From assembly GCA_013202515.1 (NCBI GenBank), contig JABMRN010000216.1, positions 1 to 5,514 of the forward strand: a stretch of 5,514 bases of DNA, given 5' to 3'. How positions within the stretch are numbered: the stretch's first letter is position 1; the number at the start of each line of letters is the position of its first letter. The stretch is from Candidatus Omnitrophota bacterium. GTDB taxonomy: Bacteria > Omnitrophota > Gorgyraeia > JABMRN01. This document shows positions 1 through 5,499 of this stretch, in pieces. Position numbers and translations under genes: made by a program. The notes under the pieces are model-generated. The model saw nothing but the letters and a program-made list of their open reading frames with translations, did not search any database and had not been told where the DNA came from.

Positions 1-1471
1 GAGCCGTTCCTGTCTTTCCACAGGCATCATAACCATCTAATCCTGCCTTCTTTCCTGTTCCTCGCTTGACAACGCCATAAAGAAGCTCTTTTACCTTAGA
101 AGCTGTTTCCGGAGACATCACCTTTCTTATGGCCTTGGGAGAAAATTCCTTGATTACATTTTTTTCTTTGTTTATGATTTTATTTACTATGTATGGTCTC
201 ATCAACATCCCGCCATTTGCGATCGCTGAAACCGCATTTGCAAGCTGAAGGGCCGTGCAGGATATCCCTTGCCCCATAGGAACAGTAGTCATATCAACAT
301 AAGACCATTTAGAGACATCGCGGACTATTCCGTTTTCCTCTCCAGGCATGTCGATTCCGCTTAAACTGCCAAAGCCAAATTTTCTTACATATGAGTGCAA
401 CTTCTTTTCTCCGAGTTTTTCGGCAGCCTTGGCTGTACCGATATTGCTGGATTTTTCGATTACCTCTCTAAAGGTCAACGTCCCATAGGGCCTGTAATCA
501 TGTAATGTCCTATTCCCTATTTTATAACTTCCATTTTCGCAATCGAATTTATCATCAAAACTAACCACCCCCTCTTCCAACACGGCGCTTGCGGTTATAA
601 CCTTAAAAACACTTCCTGGCTCTATTGAATCAGTCAGACATCTGTTCTTGAAAAACTCTGGGGCTGTATTTTTGTAGTTATTTGAGTCAAAACGTGGATA
701 GTTTGCCATTGCAAGGATCTGTCCAGTATTAGGATCCATGGCAATAATCATAACGCTTTTAGGGCGATATGTTGTAACTATGCTATCTATCTCTTTTTCA
801 GCGATGTGCTGTATGAACTCATCGACTGTTAAAATCAAGCCGTATCCGTCTCTAGGCGGTAGGCATTCTCCGAGAGCAGGAACTGGGGTGCCTCTTGCAT
901 CTCTCAAAACCCTTCTCCATCCATCTCTACCGGATAAATATTTATTATAACTAAGCTCAATTCCTTCGATGCCCCGCAAATCTATATCAGTAAACCCGAT
1001 TAAATGACAACCGAGATAGGTGTTTGGGTAGAACCTTTTTGGTTCTTCAATAAATCCGATATTAGGGATATTCGCTTTCCTAAGGTTCGCTAGCTCCTCT
1101 TCACTTATTTTTCGTTTAATCCAAACAAACGATTTCTTCTTCCCTAGCCTCTCTTTTGTGATTTCCTCGTCTACATTCAGTATGTGTGAAAGTATAGCGG
1201 CGATTTCTTCTTCATTGTCAATATCTTTTGAAACCGCATAAACGCTATACGAGCCAATATTTGATGCTAATATTCTATTATTCCTGTCATATATTATACC
1301 CCTATTGGCAGCTAGTTGGATAACCGTAGTGTGTTGTAAATCAGCTTTGTCTTTAAGGTTTGGATACTGTACGATTTGAAGATAAAACAGGCGGGCAATT
1401 ATTGCAATAATACAAACACAAAATGCGAAAACAGCTGTTATTTGACGCTTTTTTTTAATGGTGTTTAGCAC
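1..1471 (-). CDS. ftsI: Division-specific class B penicillin-binding protein (FtsI/PBP3-type transpeptidase), 3' end cut by window
   Basis: This is a DD-transpeptidase that cross-links septal peptidoglycan from the outer face of the inner membrane, working with FtsW in the divisome. My translation from the GTG at 1471 gives 490 codons with no stop up to the window edge. It shows a basic N-terminus, one membrane anchor (about residues 11-28), the RGxxYDRN start of the PBP dimerisation domain (57-64), and a transpeptidase domain from about 235. The catalytic set is complete: SVFK with nucleophile Ser287, SSN at 341-343 and KTGT at 486-489. A GMGQG-like MGQG motif lies at 399-402. No PASTA domain is visible, but the C-terminus is missing. 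The start is uncertain. An in-frame TGA at 1478-1480 forbids anything longer, GTG is the only usual start codon after it, and the Shine-Dalgarno is weak. FtsI is preferred over SpoVD or PBP2 because the gene follows rsmH and an ftsL-like gene. Confidence 0.93.
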   Translation of the reverse strand, partial: MLNTIKKKRQITAVFAFCVCIIAIIARLFYLQIVQYPNLKDKADLQHTTVIQLAANRGIIYDRNNRILASNIGSYSVYAVSKDIDNEEEIAAILSHILNVDEEITKERLGKKKSFVWIKRKISEEELANLRKANIPNIGFIEEPKRFYPNTYLGCHLIGFTDIDLRGIEGIELSYNKYLSGRDGWRRVLRDARGTPVPALGECLPPRDGYGLILTVDEFIQHIAEKEIDSIVTTYRPKSVMIIAMDPNTGQILAMANYPRFDSNNYKNTAPEFFKNRCLTDSIEPGSVFKVITASAVLEEGVVSFDDKFDCENGSYKIGNRTLHDYRPYGTLTFREVIEKSSNIGTAKAAEKLGEKKLHSYVRKFGFGSLSGIDMPGEENGIVRDVSKWSYVDMTTVPMGQGISCTALQLANAVSAIANGGMLMRPYIVNKIINKEKNVIKEFSPKAIRKVMSPETASKVKELLYGVVKRGTGKKAGLDGYDACGKTGTA

Positions 1472-1551
1472 TAGTTTTCACGGGCCCCACATGACTACTG
1501 CAGTCTTTCGGCGCCTTCCAGCACAAGCTTATAATAAATATATAATCGCGA

Positions 1552-1950
1552 TTAACGTGGGGCGTTTTGCGATGTAGTAGTCCTGGCTTCGGCTCTTTCC
1601 GTGAAGGTATCCAGGATTTTATCTATTATGCGCCCTCGCCTATCTACCATAGCTGGATTTTGCGATGTCACCGTTCTCGCGCTGGCATAATAAATATGAT
1701 TACTATCACTTGCGACCAGCTCTACGGCCTCGGCATGCAACCTTTTGTCAAGCTCCTGCGGTGATTTAAGCTTGCTCAGATTATACACTAACCGTCCGCG
1801 CTGGTCAAGAAAATAGGAATGGGTTTTCTGGTTGGACTGTATGGAATATCCTACCTTAAGCGACTCAACCTGCTGATGAACGTATAGAAAAGAGAGTAGC
1901 GCAATGATACAGGCGCTTAGTAAGAACTTTTTAAGTTTGTTTCCTCTCAT
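1552..1950 (-). CDS. ftsL: FtsL-like bitopic cell-division protein
   Basis: This is probably FtsL, the small single-pass protein that forms a complex with FtsB/DivIC and FtsQ and activates septal synthesis by FtsWI. The 132-aa product has a basic N-terminal tail (MRGNKLKK), a membrane segment at about residues 9-25, and then a stretch that fits the family: QVESLKVGYSIQ, a polar helix and LKSPQELDKRL. FtsL diverges quickly, so position between rsmH and ftsI carries much of the call. The ATG overlaps the rsmH stop (ATGA, 1947-1950), and an AAGGGAG ribosome site lies at 1958-1964, implying translational coupling. The C-terminus is unusual: the motif ART(V/T)TSQN occurs twice, 31 residues apart, and the frame stays open for 18 codons after the TAA. 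The protein could be slightly truncated compared with its relatives. Confidence 0.72.
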   Translation of the reverse strand: MRGNKLKKFLLSACIIALLSFLYVHQQVESLKVGYSIQSNQKTHSYFLDQRGRLVYNLSKLKSPQELDKRLHAEAVELVASDSNHIYYASARTVTSQNPAMVDRRGRIIDKILDTFTERAEARTTTSQNAPR

Positions 1951-2849
1951 TTCTCTTCTCCCTTGAATTCAGCTACCCTCAATTTCGCACTTCGCGCTCT
2001 TGGATTCTTAAGTATTTCCATATGCGATGCTGTAATCGGTTTCTTAGTAATCAATAAGGCTATCTGTTTTTTTGAGTATTCTCTAAAAAGTATTTTTACT
2101 ATCCTGTCTTCTAATGAATGAAATGATATAACGCAAACCCGAGCACCGTTATTCAGAATCTTAGGCAATTTCCCAAGCGCATCCCTAAGGGCGTTTAGCT
2201 CATCGTTGACTTCGATCCGTATTGCTTGAAAGGTTCGCGTAGCAGGGTGTATCTTCAATCTCTTGTACCTGTAGCCTACTGCCCTCTCGATGATACCCGC
2301 AAGCTGCGAGGTCGTACTTATTGTGGATTTCACCCTTTCATCAGTAATGTACCGTGCAATTTTTCTTGCGTAACGCTCCTCGCCATAATTTCTTATGATA
2401 TCTTCTAACCTTTGGCGCGGATATTTATTAATAACCCAAAAAGCATGAAGCTGACTAGCGTTATCCATCCTCATGTCAAGAGGGCCGTTAACCTTTATGC
2501 CAAATCCCCTAGTCGGGCTTTCCAACTGAAGCGACGATACACCCAAATCAAAAAGTACACTGTCTACTTTATCAATATTTATACGCCTTAGTACAACGTC
2601 TATATCTCTGAAATTTGCTTTAATAATCTTATATGAGCCAGCGTTGAATGGCTTTAACTTTGCTTTGGCATTGAGGATCGCTTCATCATCATGGTCAATT
2701 CCAATCAGCAGTCCACCTGGTGTAATTTTCTCTAATATCCTTGCTGCATGTCCACCGCACCCTAAGGTTGCATCAACTATAGTCGCACCCCTGTGTAGCC
2801 TGAGATGCTTTATGATTTCATCTTCCAGAACAGGCGTGTGTTCAAACAC
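1947..2849 (-). CDS. rsmH: 16S rRNA (cytosine1402-N4)-methyltransferase RsmH (MraW)
   Basis: RsmH transfers a methyl group from S-adenosylmethionine to N4 of C1402 in the 16S rRNA decoding centre of the 30S subunit. The 300-aa length is normal for the family and all signatures are present: HTPVL at 4-8, the SAM-binding motif DATLGCGGHA at 26-35, an acidic residue after strand 2 (GIDHD, 50-54), FDLGVSS at 100-106, GPLDMRMD at 122-129, HPATRTFQAIRI at 201-212, ISFHSLEDR at 241-249 and NPRARSAKLR at 282-291. The start is GTG, which places HTPVL at its usual position near the N-terminus. A GGGAGAA ribosome site lies 10-12 nt upstream, inside the last codons of the preceding ORF. The gene begins 6 nt after that ORF and overlaps ftsL by 4 nt, so it sits in the mraZ operon. 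Confidence 0.98.
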   Translation of the reverse strand: MFEHTPVLEDEIIKHLRLHRGATIVDATLGCGGHAARILEKITPGGLLIGIDHDDEAILNAKAKLKPFNAGSYKIIKANFRDIDVVLRRINIDKVDSVLFDLGVSSLQLESPTRGFGIKVNGPLDMRMDNASQLHAFWVINKYPRQRLEDIIRNYGEERYARKIARYITDERVKSTISTTSQLAGIIERAVGYRYKRLKIHPATRTFQAIRIEVNDELNALRDALGKLPKILNNGARVCVISFHSLEDRIVKILFREYSKKQIALLITKKPITASHMEILKNPRARSAKLRVAEFKGEEK

Positions 2850-2855
2850 TTTTTA

Positions 2856-3047
2856 TTAGATTCTCCCATGAAAATGAGAATTAAAGAATATTATCTTGTT
2901 GCCTAATGAAAGTATTTTGGACTTTATAGAAAATTCTTCATCTAAGTCTTTAGTGTTCAGGCTTCTAATCCTCTTTAATCGTTCGATGTTATTTTTAAGA
3001 TCGCCGAAAACGTTTCTCGTATTTTCATCTAAAATTAGTTTTTTCAT
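2856..3047 (-). CDS. Small hypothetical protein between mraZ and rsmH (63 aa)
   Basis: I do not recognise this family. The ORF encodes 63 residues with many charged side chains (MKKLILDENTRNVFGDLKNN at the N-terminus), likely a helical N-terminal half, and a more hydrophobic end containing GNKIIFFNSHF. There is no clear membrane segment, signal peptide or cysteine. It is probably real: the ATG has the best ribosome site in the window (AGGAGGTG, 5 nt before the start), it begins 15 nt after the mraZ stop and ends in TAATAA 6 nt before rsmH, and no other gene fits this stretch. Known dcw clusters normally run mraZ-rsmH directly, so it is an insertion or a lineage-specific member. Its location suggests expression under the MraZ-controlled promoter. 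Function is unknown. Confidence 0.72.
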   Translation of the reverse strand: MKKLILDENTRNVFGDLKNNIERLKRIRSLNTKDLDEEFSIKSKILSLGNKIIFFNSHFHGRI

Positions 3048-3052
3048 ACTCG

Positions 3053-3060
3053 CACCTCCT
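3053..3060 (-). promoter_or_regulatory. Strong Shine-Dalgarno fixing the start of the 63-aa ORF
   Basis: The minus strand reads AGGAGGTG, a near-perfect complement to the 16S rRNA 3' end, 5 nt before the ATG at 3047. It lies wholly in the gap between the mraZ stop and this start, and it is the main reason for treating the small ORF as translated. Confidence 0.85.
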
Positions 3061-3062
3061 CC

Positions 3063-3503
3063 CTAATCCAAGTTCACAAGTTTTTCCGCTACATCTTCAA
3101 ACGATTCTTTCGATGTCCGGTAAAATTCTTCCCATTTTTCTTTTGACCAGATTTCAATTCGGTTTGACACTCCTAATATAACTACCTCTCTCTTTATCTT
3201 TGCGTAATCTTTTAGGTAACGCGGAACCAGTATTCTTCCCTGCTTGTCGACAACCGCATCAACTGCGCCTGAGAAATACAGCCTGTTAAATTTCCTTCCC
3301 TCTCTTTTTGTAAAAGGTATAGCGCGAAACCGTGCTTCCTGAGACTTCCACTCCTCTTCTGGAAACACAAATACACACTCATCAAGGCCTCTTGTAAGGA
3401 ACAATTTTTCTACATAATGTTCCTTCATCGCTATTCTGAATTTTGAAGGAAGAATAATCCTTCCCTTTTTGTCTAGTGAGTGGTCATATTCGCCGTAAAA
3501 CAT
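3063..3503 (-). CDS. mraZ: Transcriptional regulator MraZ
   Basis: MraZ is a ring-forming DNA-binding protein of the SpoVT/AbrB superfamily that regulates the dcw cluster, usually including its own promoter. The product has 146 aa, the family norm, with the two expected half-repeats. The first starts FYGEYDHSLDKKGRIILP, with the DxxGR signature at 11-15. The second is VDKQGRILVP, with DxxGR at 86-90, preceded by the conserved RLYFSGA (74-80). The frame is open up to 3575, but the family starts with MFxGEY, and the ATG at 3503 has GGAG 6 nt upstream. The upstream extension would also begin inside the -35 box. The gene leads the operon and is followed 15 nt later by the 63-aa ORF. Three operator-like TGGRR repeats lie directly before the start. 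Confidence 0.97.
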   Translation of the reverse strand: MFYGEYDHSLDKKGRIILPSKFRIAMKEHYVEKLFLTRGLDECVFVFPEEEWKSQEARFRAIPFTKREGRKFNRLYFSGAVDAVVDKQGRILVPRYLKDYAKIKREVVILGVSNRIEIWSKEKWEEFYRTSKESFEDVAEKLVNLD

Positions 3504-3509
3504 ATCATA

Positions 3510-3534
3510 CTCCACTTTGTTCCATTTTACCCCA
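3510..3534 (-). promoter_or_regulatory. Predicted MraZ operator: three TGGRR direct repeats at 10-nt period
   Basis: Reading the minus strand, TGGGG (3534-3530), TGGAA (3524-3520) and TGGAG (3514-3510) are separated by exactly 5 nt each. Direct TGGGN-type repeats with 5-nt spacing upstream of mraZ are the known MraZ binding site in E. coli, and related GTG-containing repeats are known in other bacteria. Here they lie between the -10 box and the mraZ ATG, and the last repeat supplies the Shine-Dalgarno GGAG. Bound MraZ would cover the start of the transcript, consistent with autorepression. Binding itself is inferred. Confidence 0.82.
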
Positions 3535-3546
3535 CATACACAATCG

Positions 3547-3575
3547 AATATACACAAACATTGGGATATTGTCAA
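3547..3575 (-). promoter_or_regulatory. Sigma70-type promoter of mraZ and the dcw operon
   Basis: On the minus strand there is a consensus -35 TTGACA (3575-3570), a 17-nt spacer and a -10 TATATT (3552-3547), matching 11 of 12 consensus positions. Transcription should start near 3540, giving a leader of about 37 nt that contains the three MraZ boxes. An A/T-rich run lies just upstream of the -35 and might act as an UP element. Confidence 0.88.
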
Positions 3576-3720
3576 GACAAAAAAGCGGACTTTTTATAGC
3601 ATATCTTGTATTAGGTAGGTTAACACCATATACGGGGGAATAGAGAGAAGAACTATCTATATATAGATAGCTAATGAAGTGGCCTACGATATTTATTTAG
3701 GGGGTATTCTTTAAGGTTGT
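3576..3720. other. Spacer between rnpB and the mraZ promoter, with an AT-rich palindrome
   Basis: I see no gene in these 145 nt. An 18-bp perfect palindrome (CTATCTATATATAGATAG) occupies 3653-3670. As minus-strand RNA it would form a weak 7-bp, AU-rich stem followed by a pyrimidine-rich stretch, so it might be the rnpB terminator. The stem is weak and the tract is not a clean U run. It could equally be a protein site or chance. Confidence 0.35.
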
Positions 3721-4073
3721 GGTCATGAAGTAGATCTGTAAGCCGAGTTCTGTAAGTGAATCCATGAATTGACTCACCTGATAATCATCCATCTAGCTGC
3801 ATTATCTCTAACGCAGTCGAGCGGTCTACCCGTCCCAATAGAACATGCATTTTACGGGTTCTTGGATAGAGCAAATCCAAAATTGGGACCTATTTGACCT
3901 TGCTCCACGTAGAGATTCCCTCGTTTCACCTCAGCGCACAAGGGCGCCTACTCGTCTCTGTGGGTCTAATCCTCACCTTGCAATGGGCGGCTGTTAGCCG
4001 CTACGCTGCTCTTGGAGCTCGGACTTTCCTCCCCCATAATTTTGAGGGCGATTACCCAATCTACTTCACGACC
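3721..4073 (-). ncRNA. rnpB: RNase P RNA (bacterial type A-like)
   Basis: This is the catalytic RNA of RNase P, which removes 5' leaders from tRNA precursors together with the RnpA protein. On the minus strand the universal blocks appear in order: GAGGAAAGTCC (4031-4021), GAGCAAGGTCAAATAGG (3905-3889), the GGGTAG element (3831-3826) and ACAGAACTCGGCTTAC (3753-3738). By my recall of the E. coli RNA, the GGGTAG element contains the GGU that pairs with the tRNA CCA end. The two ends pair over 15 bp (GGTCGTGAAGTAGAT with ATCTACTTCATGACC, one G-U) as helix P1, which fixes the boundaries to within a few nt. A long stem (3882-3889 with 3832-3839) encloses a hairpin whose loop (3869-3874) is complementary to 3900-3905, a candidate for pseudoknot P6, although part of that segment may pair elsewhere. 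The 353-nt length is normal. The 5' end lies 4 nt after the rnhA stop. Confidence 0.97.
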
Positions 4074-4077
4074 AATT

Positions 4078-4488
4078 TTATAAAAGAGCTTTTAAATTAA
4101 TTGCTTTATTTACAAGCTTATCTGCTTCTTTATTATCTTCTCTAGGAATATTTTTAACTTCTACTTTTTTCAACCCTTTTATCAAATGCAATACGAGTTC
4201 GAAAAGTGGTTTTAAGTTAGCGTCCTTTACCCTGTATTCACCCTTGAGCTGTTTGTAAACAAGCTCGCTATCAACAAAGAGCCGCACTTCATCGGCTTTG
4301 AGAAAAAGTGCTTCTTGTAGGCCATATATAACTGCATAATATTCTGCAACGTTATTTGTTGCCACCCCGATGTACTTGTGAAAATCACCAACTTTCTTTT
4401 TCTTTTCGTCATACAGTATAGTGCCGATCCCTGCTGGTCCAGGATTGCCTCTTGCACCACCATCTACATAAACATCAAATCTTTTCAA
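4078..4488 (-). CDS. rnhA: Ribonuclease HI (short form without basic protrusion)
   Basis: This enzyme cleaves the RNA strand of RNA-DNA hybrids (R-loops, primer remnants) with two metal ions. The 136-aa product is a single RNase H domain: VYVDGGARGNPGPAG near the N-terminus with catalytic Asp9, TNNVAEYYA with Glu49, LFVDSELV with Asp73, and REDNKEADKLVNKA with Asp123. The four acidic residues of the active site are thus present. It lacks the basic protrusion of E. coli RNase HI and looks more like the short YpdQ/archaeal-type branch. The start is TTG at 4488, with AAGG 9 nt upstream inside the end of the zinc-ribbon gene, and the gap to that gene is 4 nt. The downstream end almost touches rnpB, so any separate rnpB promoter must lie within this gene. 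Confidence 0.93.
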   Translation of the reverse strand: MKRFDVYVDGGARGNPGPAGIGTILYDEKKKKVGDFHKYIGVATNNVAEYYAVIYGLQEALFLKADEVRLFVDSELVYKQLKGEYRVKDANLKPLFELVLHLIKGLKKVEVKNIPREDNKEADKLVNKAINLKALL

Positions 4489-4492
4489 TTTC

Positions 4493-5212
4493 TCAATCCT
4501 TACAGTAAAGTATTCTTGAACATTGCCCGCAAAAAATAATTTCTTTTTTCATTTTGACTTCGTTAATAACCTGAGGCGGCAAATTCATATTGCACCCACT
4601 ACACGCATCGTCAACGATAGCTACCATAGCGGAACTTGCCTTTGCATATAGAATTTTTTCATATTTCGTCAAGATATCTTTATCAATGTTTTTGATGAAT
4701 TCGGACCTCTTTGCTTCTACTGTCTTTAACTCTACCTCAAGTTGCGTCTTCCTATCCTGCATCTTCTTTTTCTCTGACTCGACATTACTTTTTTCCTTTT
4801 CATAAACAACCTTGTTTTCTGTAAGTTCTTTCCGCGTAGCTTCTATTTCGTCGAGTATTATGATTATTTCTTCTTCTAATACAGAATTGTCTGCCTTTAG
4901 CGACCCTATCTCCCTCTCAACGGCTGAATACTCTTCGTTAGTCTTAATCAGATAGAGCTTTGATTGTTGTTTTTTTATGCCTTCTTCTTTTGACAGCAAA
5001 TCAAGTTCTTTTTGATTGCGACTCACTTCCTGCTTTTTTAATTTATCTTCGCTTGTCTTGTAAATACTTTCTTTCTCTTTTATAATTCTATCGAATTCTT
5101 TAATCCTTACCGGCATCTCCTCCAGCTCTCCCTTTAATCGGAAAACCTCTGCGTCGATATCCTGGAGTTCTATAAGTTTTTTTATTTCATCTGCTATGTT
5201 TACTTCTGGCAT
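4493..5212 (-). CDS. Coiled-coil protein with C-terminal C4 zinc ribbon (zf-RING_7 family, HP0958/CT398-like)
   Basis: The 239-aa product is a long, highly charged helical protein with a predicted coiled coil over about residues 10-180. It ends in a four-cysteine zinc ribbon: CSGC (204-207) and CGQC (228-231) separated by NMNLPPQVINEVKMKKEIIF, the hallmark of the family. Members include Helicobacter HP0958 (FlgZ), linked to flagellar RpoN and flaA mRNA, and chlamydial CT398. In most bacteria the role is undefined, though nucleic-acid or protein bridging is commonly suggested. No membrane segment or signal peptide is seen, so it is cytoplasmic. The ATG at 5212 has an AAGGATGA ribosome site 5-7 nt upstream. 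It begins 60 nt after tRNA-Val and is followed 4 nt later by rnhA. The neighbours suggest a role near RNA processing, but that is inference. Confidence 0.9.
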   Translation of the reverse strand: MPEVNIADEIKKLIELQDIDAEVFRLKGELEEMPVRIKEFDRIIKEKESIYKTSEDKLKKQEVSRNQKELDLLSKEEGIKKQQSKLYLIKTNEEYSAVEREIGSLKADNSVLEEEIIIILDEIEATRKELTENKVVYEKEKSNVESEKKKMQDRKTQLEVELKTVEAKRSEFIKNIDKDILTKYEKILYAKASSAMVAIVDDACSGCNMNLPPQVINEVKMKKEIIFCGQCSRILYCKD

Positions 5213-5272
5213 AAATCATCCTTGCCTGACTTTTTGCTGACTGGTAGATGCGATCAAATCTCAACTAAACAT

Positions 5273-5348
5273 TGGTGGGCACAGAAGGACTCGAACCTTC
5301 GATCTCTGCCATGTGAAGGCAGCGCTTTACCAACTAAGCCATGTGCCC
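5273..5348 (-). tRNA. tRNA-Val (anticodon CAC), CCA encoded
   Basis: The minus strand folds into a complete 76-nt cloverleaf. The acceptor stem is GGGCACA/TGTGCCC, the D stem GCTT/AAGC with loop AGTTGGTA, the anticodon stem CTGCC/GGCAG with loop TTCACAT, the variable loop AGATC, and the T stem GAAGG/CCTTC with loop TTCGAGT. Anticodon CAC (5315-5313) reads GUG valine codons. Discriminator A73 (5276) is followed by a genome-encoded CCA (5275-5273). It has its own extended -10 promoter about 16 nt upstream, and I see no terminator between it and the zinc-ribbon gene. Confidence 0.97.
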
Positions 5349-5370
5349 AGCTGTACCCTACAAGTTCATG

Positions 5371-5398
5371 ATTATATCATAAAGGTGTTTAAATGCAA
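5371..5398 (-). promoter_or_regulatory. Extended -10 promoter of tRNA-Val
   Basis: On the minus strand a perfect TGATATAAT (TGn plus TATAAT, hexamer 5376-5371) lies 16 nt from a weak -35 TTGCAT (5398-5393). The predicted start near 5364 leaves about 16 nt of leader before the tRNA. This may also be the main promoter for the downstream zinc-ribbon, rnhA and rnpB genes. Confidence 0.75.
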
Positions 5399-5400
5399 GC

Positions 5401-5452
5401 CCCGTTCCAAATTGGATACTAAAGATTTCTTTAGTATCCAATTTGGAACGGG
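5401..5452. repeat. Perfect 24-bp inverted repeat with 4-nt centre, containing two CCAAWTTGG palindromes
   Basis: Left arm 5401-5424 and right arm 5429-5452 are exact reverse complements around ATTT. Each arm itself holds a 9-bp palindrome: CCAAATTGG at 5407-5415 and CCAATTTGG at 5438-5446, with centres 31 bp apart, about three helical turns. It lies between two divergent promoters, ending 2 bp from the leftward -35. Neither side carries a U-tract, so it is not a standard terminator. It may be a double operator, a small hairpin mobile element or a structured site. Confidence 0.85.
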
Positions 5453-5470
5453 CAAACCTGCAAATCTTTC

Positions 5471-5499
5471 TTGCAACGCTTTCCAACGTTTGTTATAAT
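5471..5499 (+). promoter_or_regulatory. Rightward extended -10 promoter for a gene beyond the window
   Basis: On the plus strand TTGCAA (5471-5476), a 17-nt spacer and TATAAT (5494-5499) preceded by TGT form a strong extended -10 promoter. The start would be near 5506, a few bases before the window ends, so the gene served is not seen. It diverges from the tRNA-Val promoter across the inverted repeat. Confidence 0.7.

Noticed and set aside
738..950. A 70-codon plus-strand open frame.
   Set aside because: It lies wholly inside ftsI, antisense to the conserved transpeptidase domain, and has no ribosome site or recognisable protein features.
1567..1764. Plus-strand open frame of 65 codons over ftsL.
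   Set aside because: It is a shadow of the ftsL coding strand, with no supporting start signals. Similar shadows at 2226-2408, 2644-2859, 4590-4805 and, on the minus strand, 4227-4463 were dropped for the same reason.
3504..3575. A longer mraZ start at 3575 adding 24 residues.
   Set aside because: That start codon overlaps the -35 box and lies upstream of the expected transcript start. The added residues are not part of the MraZ family, which begins MFxGEY.
3579..3596. AAAAAG/CTTTTT hairpin as a terminator before mraZ.
   Set aside because: The stem has 6 bp with one G-C pair, too weak to be convincing. The run is more likely an A/T-rich element upstream of the -35.
3894..4100. Plus-strand open frame of 68 codons.
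   Set aside because: It is antisense to the conserved core of the RNase P RNA and has no independent support.
5401..5452. The inverted repeat as an intrinsic terminator.
   Set aside because: Neither strand has a U-rich tract after the hairpin, and the repeat lies upstream of promoters on both sides rather than downstream of a gene seen here.
5313..5498. Plus-strand open frame of 61 codons across the right edge.
   Set aside because: It spans the antisense of tRNA-Val, the inverted repeat and a promoter, and has no ribosome site; it is not a gene.
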